Source of the DNA: an uncultured Clostridia bacterium
GTDB lineage: Bacteria > Bacillota > Clostridia > TANB77 > UBA1234
Assembly: GCA_944393265.1 (NCBI GenBank)
Contig: CALXZO010000003.1
Location: 45,411-109,410, forward strand
Length of the DNA: 64,000 nucleotides
Reading direction: 5' to 3'
Shown here one piece after another: positions 1 through 6,932 of this stretch. The position numbers and the translations under genes are program-made. Numbering within the stretch: position 1 is the first letter of the stretch; every line of letters begins with the position of its first letter. The notes below the pieces were generated by a model. That model did no database searches and was not told where the DNA came from. It saw nothing but the letters and a program-made list of their open reading frames with translations.

Positions 1-577
1 TTTTTTCTATCTCGTTAGCAGTATATGTAGCTGTCCAAGTTGTTTTATTTTTAACTTCTATCTCGTATGGATCCTCTACGGCTTGCAAATAATCAACTTC
101 CGAGCTCCATACATTTTCAGGAGATTCTGTATGCCCTCCACTAGTAGAGAAAAAATACGCACACGCAACATCGTCATCATATGTAATTATTTGCCCAGAA
201 GTTTCATCAACTGCTTGCCTTATACTTTCTGCTGGTTCTATGTCCTTATATACTTGGCTACTCGTATTTGATGTTACATGATAATCTGCATCCTCACCAG
301 CCTTTAATATTTTATAAACAGCATAACTTCTTGAAGCAACTGCCTGTGCTTTCAATGCTTCAAGCGGTACAGGCTCACTTGCATCCATATCTTCTGCTTT
401 ATAGTTAACACCCATCTCGCTTTGCACTACGCCATACAAATATTCATCAAGTTCAACTTCTAAAATTGAACCATCATTCATTTTTATTTTAATATACTCA
501 GGTACTTCTATGCTTGCGAAGACGCTTCCTCCCCATACAAGCATTATACAAAAAATACTAAAAAATAATTTTTTCAT
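1..577 (-). CDS. SpoIID/LytB-domain secreted protein (3' end outside window)
   Basis: This reading frame runs off the left edge, so only the first 192 residues are visible. It opens with a hydrophobic signal-like segment of about 21 residues. The SpoIID/LytB signature follows: the stretch EYLYGVVQSEMG near residue 45, then EALKAQAVASRSYAV, then an FSTSGGHTE motif near residue 140. SpoIID is the sporulation lytic transglycosylase and LytB-type members modify amidases or act on peptidoglycan. An AAAGGAG ribosome site lies 10 bases before the ATG at 577, just after the ychF stop. I cannot tell true SpoIID from a vegetative paralog because the rest is missing. Confidence 0.85.
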   Translation of the reverse strand, partial: MKKLFFSIFCIMLVWGGSVFASIEVPEYIKIKMNDGSILEVELDEYLYGVVQSEMGVNYKAEDMDASEPVPLEALKAQAVASRSYAVYKILKAGEDADYHVTSNTSSQVYKDIEPAESIRQAVDETSGQIITYDDDVACAYFFSTSGGHTESPENVWSSEVDYLQAVEDPYEIEVKNKTTWTATYTANEIEK

Positions 578-595
578 TTGCTCATTTCTCCTTTG

Positions 596-1687
596 TTATA
601 CATTAAATCTAAATAGCACTACATCGCCATCTTGCATAATATAGTCTTTTCCTTCAAACCTTACAAGCCCTTTTTCTCTGGCTTTAGCAAGAGATCCCAT
701 TTCCATTAATTCATCATAGCTTATTACCTCCGCTTTTATAAAGCCTCGCTCGATATCTGAATGAATCTTGCCAGCAGCAGCCGGAGCTTTAGTTCCTATT
801 TTTATAGTCCATGCTCTGACCTCTGGCTCTCCTGCAGTTAAAAATGACATAAGCCCTAAAAGTTTATAGCTTGATTTTATAAGTTTATCTAATCCCGGCT
901 CTGTTATTCCCATAAGTTCAAGCATTTCTTTTTTTTCAGAGTCCTCTAATGTTGCTAATTCTTCTTCGATTTTAACACATAAAGGTATGGCCTCTGTATT
1001 ATTTGCCTTTGCATACTCATTAAGTTTCTTAAAGTACAGGTCATTTTCTGAATCTTTTAATTGTTCCTCTGATAAATTTCCAACATACATCATCGGCTTC
1101 GACGTCAACAAAAACAAATCTGAAATAGATTCTTTTTCTTCATCAGTAAGTTCAACTGAACTAGCTAATTTTCCCGCATCCAAAGCTACTTTTATTTTGT
1201 TCAATGTGTCTACCTCTAGTTGATGTTTTTTATCTGCTCTTGCCATCTTTATTGCTCTATCAAGTTTTTTATCAAGTGTCTCTAAATCTGCAAAAATCAA
1301 CTCTAAATTTATTGTTTCAATATCTCTAAGTGGATCTATTGTTCCATCAACATGGGTAATATTTTCATTTTCAAAACACCTTACAACTTGTACTATAGCA
1401 TCAACTTCTCTAATATGAGACAAAAACTTATTTCCGAGTCCTTCGCCTTTAGAAGCTCCTTTTACAAGTCCCGCTATATCTACAAATTTAACAACTGCAG
1501 GTGTAACTTTTTCAGGATTATATAACTTTGCTAGATTCGCTAATCTCTCATCAGGCACTGGAACAATCCCAACATTAGGTTCTATAGTACAAAAAGGATA
1601 ATTTGCACATTCTGCACCGGCCTTCGTAATTGCATTAAATAGCGTACTTTTGCCGACATTAGGTAATCCTACTATACCAATTTCCAT
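596..1687 (-). CDS. ychF: YchF, OBG-family ribosome-binding ATPase
   Basis: This is a 363-residue protein of the YchF branch of Obg-type P-loop NTPases, which binds ribosomes and prefers ATP. The P-loop GLPNVGKST lies at residues 7-15. Switch motifs VDIAGLVKGASKGEG lie near 70-84. The C-terminal TGS-like region begins with AWTIKIGTKAPAAAGKIH near residue 300 and ends in the family-typical DGDVVLFRFNV. Length and ends fit the family, so I take it as complete. The SD GAGGAGAG stands six bases before the ATG. The SpoIID-like gene follows 18 bases downstream and may be cotranscribed. Confidence 0.97.
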   Translation of the reverse strand: MEIGIVGLPNVGKSTLFNAITKAGAECANYPFCTIEPNVGIVPVPDERLANLAKLYNPEKVTPAVVKFVDIAGLVKGASKGEGLGNKFLSHIREVDAIVQVVRCFENENITHVDGTIDPLRDIETINLELIFADLETLDKKLDRAIKMARADKKHQLEVDTLNKIKVALDAGKLASSVELTDEEKESISDLFLLTSKPMMYVGNLSEEQLKDSENDLYFKKLNEYAKANNTEAIPLCVKIEEELATLEDSEKKEMLELMGITEPGLDKLIKSSYKLLGLMSFLTAGEPEVRAWTIKIGTKAPAAAGKIHSDIERGFIKAEVISYDELMEMGSLAKAREKGLVRFEGKDYIMQDGDVVLFRFNV

Positions 1688-1714
1688 AACATACTCTCCT
1701 CATTTCATTAATGT

Positions 1715-2950
1715 TTAAGATTTCTTTTTTCTTATTATGTATCCGTCTTTAACTTCACACGGAATTTTAAATTTAACCTTTTGCTCTTTTACTCCAGGAT
1801 TTACAGTTTCAATTTCTGAATCCTCTTCATAACTATATAATTTTTCTATTATCATTTCAACTGGTTCAAGCTTATTTGGAAGCATTATCTCAAGTTTGTC
1901 TCCAAGTGATAGCTTGTTTCTAATCTCAATTGTAGATATTCCTTGAATATCCGTTGAAAGCACAACACCTGCAAATTCGTAATCTGGATTATATTGTTTT
2001 CCCGAAAAATCTTGTGTATCTTTATTGTACTTATCATTAAAATAAAAATCGCATGTACCTCTAGTCCTTGCTTTATCTAATTCCTTGAAATATTTGTTAT
2101 AATCCCACCCACTAGGGTCTTTTTCATAATCATCAATAGCATGTCTATATGCATGTACAACGTTTGCTAGATAAAACTCAGTCTTTAGTCTTCCCTCAAT
2201 TTTTAAGCTATCAACATTAATATCAAATAACGTTGGGATATCTTTTATTAAGCATAAATCTTTAGATGAAAAAATATATATCCCCCTTTCATCATATTCA
2301 AGCGGCATCAATTCTCCGGGTTTATTAACCTCTTCCGCATATATGTTATATGCCCATCTACATGGTTGAGCACAGTCCCCATGGTTTGCAATTCTTCCTG
2401 CCATATAGTCACTCATGTAACATCTACCCGAATAACTGTAACAAATAGCACCATGCACAAAAATTTCAATATCTAACCCGTTTGATTTGTTATCTGTAAT
2501 ATACTTTATCTCCTCTTTACTTAATTCTCTTGCAAGAATAACTCTGCTAGCACCATTTCTATACCAAAAATTGCAGGTATGTAAACTATTTACATTCGCT
2601 TGTGTGCTTATATGAATTTCTGAGTTAGGTGCGTACTCTTTAACAACATCGACAACACCTCCGTCAGAAATAATAATTCCATCAACGCCTATTTCGTCAA
2701 GGTATTTAGCCTCTTCTTTTATGAGATCATATTCACTATCTCTCGCATAAATATTCATTGCTACATAAACCTTTTTATTAAGCGAATGTGCAAGTTTAAC
2801 TGTATTTACTAAATCGTCAAATTCCATCGAAGTTCTTGTCCTAAGTGAAAGTTTTGTGGTTCCTGCATATACCGCATCTGCTCCATACAAAAAAGCTATT
2901 TTTGCTTTCTCATATGAGCCAGCCGGCGCAAGTAGTTCTGGCTTTTTCAA
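1715..2950 (-). CDS. U32-family peptidase, YrrO/TrhP2-like tRNA hydroxylation protein
   Basis: A 411-residue member of peptidase family U32. The N-terminal ELLAPAGSYEKAK motif, the HGAICYSYSGRCYMS core and the CAQPCRW cysteine motif are all present. In Bacillus the U32 pair YrrN/YrrO (TrhP1/TrhP2) is needed to make 5-hydroxyuridine at the tRNA wobble base, and YrrM (TrmR) methylates it. Here the next gene upstream, 20 bases away, is a YrrM-type methyltransferase, which supports the same role. Only one of the two U32 partners is present here. The start is TTG with GAGGAGG seven bases upstream. The substrate assignment is inferred from homology and context. Confidence 0.85.
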   Translation of the reverse strand: MKKPELLAPAGSYEKAKIAFLYGADAVYAGTTKLSLRTRTSMEFDDLVNTVKLAHSLNKKVYVAMNIYARDSEYDLIKEEAKYLDEIGVDGIIISDGGVVDVVKEYAPNSEIHISTQANVNSLHTCNFWYRNGASRVILARELSKEEIKYITDNKSNGLDIEIFVHGAICYSYSGRCYMSDYMAGRIANHGDCAQPCRWAYNIYAEEVNKPGELMPLEYDERGIYIFSSKDLCLIKDIPTLFDINVDSLKIEGRLKTEFYLANVVHAYRHAIDDYEKDPSGWDYNKYFKELDKARTRGTCDFYFNDKYNKDTQDFSGKQYNPDYEFAGVVLSTDIQGISTIEIRNKLSLGDKLEIMLPNKLEPVEMIIEKLYSYEEDSEIETVNPGVKEQKVKFKIPCEVKDGYIIRKKKS

Positions 2951-2970
2951 TTTATTTCCTCCTCACATAC

Positions 2971-3567
2971 CTATTTGTTAATCATAATACTAACTATAAT
3001 GCCATCTCCAATATCTAAAAGCTCTGATTTTAAATTTTCATTTTTCAAAACCATGTCTATAAACTCTCTAAGCTTATTAACTGCAGTTCGTTGCTTATGT
3101 TTATTGTAATCACTCATTACCATGCCTTTATATAAAACATTATCAGCAATTATATAACCTCCTTTTTTACATAGCCTTGTAGCATGCGCAAAGAACTCAT
3201 TATATTTTCCTTTAGATGCGTCTATAAATACAAAATCATATTCTTCATGCAAGTATGGAAGAATCTCTAACGCGTCTCCTTCTAGCACTCTAATCTTATC
3301 CTCTACACCAACCTTTTTTATATTTTCTAAAGCTTGCTCAACTCTTAGACTTTCAATTTCTATCGTATCTATTCTCCCATCATCCGATAAATATTTAGAA
3401 AAACATAATGCCGAAAAACCAATCGCTGTGCCTATTTCTAATATCCTTTTCGGTTTAATTTGCTTTAAAATATTTAAAATATATTCTAGCGTATCATCAA
3501 GCAAAATTGGTATTTTGTTATCTCTTCCATATTTTTCTATATCTTTCAATAATTCATAATTTGCCAT
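2971..3567 (-). CDS. trmR: O-methyltransferase, TrmR/YrrM-like (tRNA wobble 5-hydroxyuridine)
   Basis: A 198-residue class I SAM-dependent O-methyltransferase of the CmoM/YrrM type. The SAM-binding loop ILEIGTAIGFSALCF is near residue 57, and FVFIDASKGKYNEFF marks the metal/catalytic Asp region. In Bacillus, TrmR converts ho5U34 to mo5U in tRNA. The frame is open 16 codons further upstream, but I chose the ATG at 3567 because AGAGGAA lies five bases before it and homologous proteins begin with this segment. It precedes the U32 gene and probably shares its transcript. Confidence 0.85.
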   Translation of the reverse strand: MANYELLKDIEKYGRDNKIPILLDDTLEYILNILKQIKPKRILEIGTAIGFSALCFSKYLSDDGRIDTIEIESLRVEQALENIKKVGVEDKIRVLEGDALEILPYLHEEYDFVFIDASKGKYNEFFAHATRLCKKGGYIIADNVLYKGMVMSDYNKHKQRTAVNKLREFIDMVLKNENLKSELLDIGDGIIVSIMINK

Positions 3568-3628
3568 TAAAATTCCTCTTCTTCTTATACTTCGACAAAA
3601 TAATATCACATTCAATGCTTAAAAACAA

Positions 3629-3688
3629 GCTTTGGGGACAGAGCTTTTTAATACGTTTTTTTGTATTATTTAAAAGCTTTGCCCCCGT
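3629..3688. repeat. Short copy of the GGGGACgGAG palindromic element
   Basis: An imperfect inverted repeat with arms starting GGGGACAGAGCTTTTTAATAC and ending GCTTTGCCCCC sits between the trmR start and the upp stop. It shares the terminal GGGGAC-GAG motif of the other intergenic palindromes in this window but lacks their conserved middle. The hairpin could end upp transcription, although the U-run on that strand is weak. Confidence 0.55.
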
Positions 3689-3736
3689 TAAGATTGAAAG
3701 AAAATTTTTCAAAAATTTTATTCTAAATTAACATGC

Positions 3737-4363
3737 TTATTTTGTTCCAAAAATTCTGTCACCTGCATCGCCAAGTCCCGGAACTATATACCCAACCTCA
3801 TTTAGGTGATCATCAATTGTAGCTGTATAAAGTTGAACATCTGGGTGTTCTTCTCTGACTCTTTTTATTCCTTCTGGTGCAGCAATAATTGATAAAAATT
3901 TTATGTTTTTTACCCCATCTTCTTTTATCATACTTATTGCGTCACACGCGCTACCACCAGTCGCTAGCATCGGATCTAAAAGTAAAACCGTTCTATTTTC
4001 AATGCCTTTAGGGACTTTATAATAGTACTTTATTGGTTTCAAAGTCTCTTCATTTCTATATAACCCTATATGACCTATTTTTGCGTTAGGAACAACTTTA
4101 ACAATAGCTTCCCCCATAATTAAACCAGCCCTTAATATTGGCACAAACGCATATTTATCCTCATTTAATTTCCCAGATGTCATTTTCGCCATCGGAGTTT
4201 CTATCTCTACCAGCTCTAGTTCTGCATCCTTCATAGCTTCATAGCATAGAAATATAGTAATTTCTCCCGCAATTTCTCTAAACTCTTTTGTGCCTGTCCT
4301 TTTGTCCCTCAAGATTGTAAGCTTATGCTCAATTAATGGATGTTTTAATACAATTGGTTCCAT
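3737..4363 (-). CDS. upp: Uracil phosphoribosyltransferase
   Basis: This 208-residue enzyme salvages uracil with PRPP to make UMP. The PRPP-binding loop LLLDPMLATGGSACDAI is near residue 130 and the C-terminus GLGDAGDRIFGTK is the uracil-binding flap typical of Upp. Length matches the family. SD AAAAGGAGG precedes the ATG. The gene has its own promoter and a leader of about 160 bases containing a terminator hairpin and a short ORF, described separately, so expression is probably set by attenuation. Confidence 0.97.
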   Translation of the reverse strand: MEPIVLKHPLIEHKLTILRDKRTGTKEFREIAGEITIFLCYEAMKDAELELVEIETPMAKMTSGKLNEDKYAFVPILRAGLIMGEAIVKVVPNAKIGHIGLYRNEETLKPIKYYYKVPKGIENRTVLLLDPMLATGGSACDAISMIKEDGVKNIKFLSIIAAPEGIKRVREEHPDVQLYTATIDDHLNEVGYIVPGLGDAGDRIFGTK

Positions 4364-4395
4364 AAAATACCTCCTTTTTAGTTAAGAGTTAATGG

Positions 4396-4443
4396 CAAAA
4401 AAAAACAAGAGCTCTATGATTACTATCATAAGACATTCTTGTT
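4396..4443 (-). terminator. Attenuator hairpin in the upp leader
   Basis: On the transcript of upp, the arms AACAAGA and TCTTGTT with an inner TATGAT/ATCATA helix are followed directly by nine to ten U residues. This is a complete intrinsic terminator placed before the upp SD. The only gene it can control is upp, so it is read as an attenuator. Confidence 0.75.
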
Positions 4444-4488
4444 AATAATAAGACTTATGCAATTAATCGTGCCATAAATAAACAACAT
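4426..4488 (-). CDS. upp leader peptide (20 codons)
   Basis: A tiny ORF encodes MLFIYGTINCISLIINKNVL. Its ATG lies eight bases after AGGAGG, which is ideal spacing, and its TGA stop falls inside the 5' half of the terminator hairpin. A ribosome close behind RNA polymerase would therefore disrupt the hairpin. This arrangement resembles E. coli pyrBI attenuation, where UTP level sets polymerase pausing. A second in-frame-independent ATG with AGGAGG only one base away would give a shorter peptide. That the leader peptide is translated is inferred. Confidence 0.5.
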   Translation of the reverse strand: MLFIYGTINCISLIINKNVL

Positions 4489-4531
4489 TAGCCATTCCTC
4501 CTACAAAATTTTCTGCCTCAACCTAAGTAGC

Positions 4532-4560
4532 ATTATATATGCTACGCTTAAAAATTACAA
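4532..4560 (-). promoter_or_regulatory. upp promoter
   Basis: On the minus strand a -35 TTGTAA (4555-4560) and a -10 TATAAT (4532-4537) are separated by exactly 17 bases. Transcription would start near 4525 and run through the leader peptide and attenuator into upp. Confidence 0.7.
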
Positions 4561-4631
4561 CATTTTATATTGAATTTTTTATTCTATAATGATTAAATGT
4601 AACTAGCTAAAAAAGTTAGGAGGGGTATAGT

Positions 4632-6596
4632 ATGCAATCAATAAATCCGCTTTTAAAAGAATATATCGAAAAAAAAATATTTCCTGAGTATGATAAAAAC
4701 GAAAGTGGTCACAACATAAAACATATTAAATTTGTAATTGAAAGAAGTTTAAAATTTGCACAACAGTTTAACAATATTAATCTTGATATTGTCTATACAG
4801 TTGCTGCATTTCATGACCTAGCTCATCACATTGATAAAGATAGACATGATGTACTTTCAGCGAAAATGTTTTTTGAAAATGAGACAATGAAAGAATTTTT
4901 TAATGATGAAGAAAGAGTACTTATAAAGGAAGCTATTGAAGATCATAGGTCTTGCAATCCAAATATTCCTAGAAGTATTTATGGTAAAATCGTATCTTCT
5001 GCTGATAGGACGATTAGCATGAAAAAAGTACTTGAGAGAACTCACTCGTATTCCATGAAGCACTCGCCAAACACAAGTCTTGAGGAAATGAGTAATCGCG
5101 CATATGAATATGTAACGCAAAAATATGGTCCAGACGGATATGCTAAATTTTATGTTGAAGATGAGGAATATACTAATTTTCTAAAAGAAGTTAGCACATT
5201 TATAAAAGATAAAGATTATTTTATAGAGGAATATAAAAAAGCAAATAATATTGATGATGCATATTGCATTAAAGATAAAGCTAAATTCTTTGCAATTAAT
5301 GCACATAAAGGGCAGGTACGAAAAAATGAACCAGAAAAACCTATGGTTATTCATCCTATTGCCGTTGCAAAGATCTTAGAAGAATATGAAGCCGAAGCTA
5401 ACGTTGTTGCAGCTGGATATTTGCACGATGTAGTTGAAGATACTAAATATACTATCGATGATATAAGAAACGAGTTTGGAGATGACATCGCAAACCTAGT
5501 TGCAACAGCAACAGAGCCTGACAAGTCGCTTTCATGGGAAGAAAGAAAAGAACATACAATTACGCAGACTAAAAATATTCCACTTCGAAATAAATTAATT
5601 ATATGTGCAGATAAAATACAAAACCTAGAAGATTTATTAATAAAGTTCCAAAAAACAGGCGTTAGGGATTTTTCACTATTTAAGCGTGATGAAGAAAAAC
5701 AAAAATGGTATTATACATCTATATACAATAGCTTAACACAAAATGTAGACCCTTCTCTTCCAATATTTCAAAGATTGCATGAGCTAATAGAATGTGTTTT
5801 TCAAAATAAAGAAAATGATTTTCTAAAAAATACTATTTTTGAGAGTGATTTAGAGTATTATGATTCACTAAAAAAACTTCATGCACAAAAACTTGAATTA
5901 AAAAAGCTTCATCAGTTCTGCTCCCTAAATAAGCCTTTTGTCATTGAATTCTCGGGAACTCCTCGCACAGGTAAGACAACTGTTTTAAATAACATATGTG
6001 ATTTTCTAAACAAAGGGAAATTTAATGTTAAATTAATTAATGAATTTACAACATCTCAATATTATAAAGAACACTTTTTCCCTGAGAGAAAAAATTGGTC
6101 TTCTTCTGATTTGAATATATCAATTCTTGAAGAAGTAGCAAGACAATTAACAGACAATGTTGTCGGTGAAGAGTATGATATAATTCTAATTGATCGTTCT
6201 ATAAATGATAGAGCTATATGGAATTATAGACGCTTAGTTAAAGGTGATATGACACAAGAAGTTTATGAAACTAATACTGCAAAATATTCAGACATCTCAA
6301 AGAAGTTTATTGATGCATTAGTTGTTTTCTATACAGACTCATTGACTTGCTTAAAACGAGATTACACTAATACATTAGCACTTGAGGATAGAAAGTTTAT
6401 TAACATGCAAAATATCGACGAATATAACAATGCCCTACTTTCTTCTGAAGATGTCTTTGAAAAAAGCGTTGATAAATATATAAAAATTGATACAACCACT
6501 GTTTCACCTCGTGATGTTGCTGTACAAGTAATGAATGAATTATTACCAATCGTGCGCGATAAGTACGTAAAACAACTTAATCAAATATATAATTAA
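4632..6596 (+). CDS. Three-domain fusion: HD hydrolase + SpoT/MESH1-type hydrolase + P-loop kinase-like domain
   Basis: A 654-residue protein not matching a named family I know. Residues 1-200 look like an HD phosphohydrolase: H27/H31, then the HD pair at 61-62 in AAFHDLAHH, then a later Asp in SSADRT. Residues about 210-400 carry the SpoT/MESH1 hydrolase signature: AHKGQVRK, IHPIAVAKIL, YLHDVVEDT and ADKIQNLEDL. No synthetase domain is present. Residues about 430-654 form a P-loop NTPase with GTPRTGKTT and a LIDRSINDRAIW motif like the DRS motif of nucleoside and nucleotide kinases. SD AGGAGGGG precedes the ATG. It stands alone, divergent from upp. A role in alarmone or nucleotide turnover is an inference. 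Confidence 0.85.
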   Translation: MQSINPLLKEYIEKKIFPEYDKNESGHNIKHIKFVIERSLKFAQQFNNINLDIVYTVAAFHDLAHHIDKDRHDVLSAKMFFENETMKEFFNDEERVLIKEAIEDHRSCNPNIPRSIYGKIVSSADRTISMKKVLERTHSYSMKHSPNTSLEEMSNRAYEYVTQKYGPDGYAKFYVEDEEYTNFLKEVSTFIKDKDYFIEEYKKANNIDDAYCIKDKAKFFAINAHKGQVRKNEPEKPMVIHPIAVAKILEEYEAEANVVAAGYLHDVVEDTKYTIDDIRNEFGDDIANLVATATEPDKSLSWEERKEHTITQTKNIPLRNKLIICADKIQNLEDLLIKFQKTGVRDFSLFKRDEEKQKWYYTSIYNSLTQNVDPSLPIFQRLHELIECVFQNKENDFLKNTIFESDLEYYDSLKKLHAQKLELKKLHQFCSLNKPFVIEFSGTPRTGKTTVLNNICDFLNKGKFNVKLINEFTTSQYYKEHFFPERKNWSSSDLNISILEEVARQLTDNVVGEEYDIILIDRSINDRAIWNYRRLVKGDMTQEVYETNTAKYSDISKKFIDALVVFYTDSLTCLKRDYTNTLALEDRKFINMQNIDEYNNALLSSEDVFEKSVDKYIKIDTTTVSPRDVAVQVMNELLPIVRDKYVKQLNQIYN

Positions 6597-6599
6597 TAT

Positions 6600-6694
6600 A
6601 GACATGGGGATGGAGTTTTTGTCTATACTGATTTAAGCTATTACACTAGACTGATTGGCTCTAAGAAGTATAGACAAAAACTCCGTCTCATTGT
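6600..6694. repeat. GGGGAyGGAG palindromic element, copy 2
   Basis: About 95 bp with arms GGGGATGGAGTTTTTGTC and GACAAAAACTCCGTCTC and a middle containing AAGCTATTACACTAGAC. It belongs to the same family as the copies near 9.5, 24.4, 28.5 and 37.0 kb. It directly follows the fusion gene and may act as its terminator. Confidence 0.75.
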
Positions 6695-6846
6695 TTATTT
6701 CATAGGAAAGTAATTAAAAATTAGCAAATTATGTTACCAAATACTTTCCGTATGAGACAACAAAAATTCCATATTTAAAGTCGAGCTTTGCTCGACATAT
6801 GAAAATCAAAAATCTTTGATTTTTTAGATTTTCATTTTTGTTCTAA
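6694..6846. repeat. TTTATTTCATAGGAAAG element, full copy A
   Basis: About 150 bp. It begins with TTTATTTCATAGGAAAGTA, pairs that with TACTTTCCGTATGAGA some 45 bases later, then has GTCGAGC/GCTCGAC and a TCAAAAATCTTTGATTTTTTA hairpin, and ends in CATTTTTGTTCTAA. A second full copy lies at 24191-24329 and a deleted one at 22431-22491. It contains no coding region. Confidence 0.7.
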
Positions 6847-6872
6847 TTTTTTAGAGTCGTTTACTATTATAG

Positions 6873-6901
6873 TTGTTGCGTTATGTAAATTGTGATATAA
6901 T
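6873..6901 (+). promoter_or_regulatory. Promoter of the U32/DUF3656 gene
   Basis: TTGTTG (6873-6878) and TATAAT (6896-6901) are separated by 17 bases. A TGA directly before the -10 gives an extended -10 element. The gene starts about 30 bases downstream. Confidence 0.7.
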
Positions 6902-6932
6902 GCACATATAGACCACTTTTATAGGAGGAATT

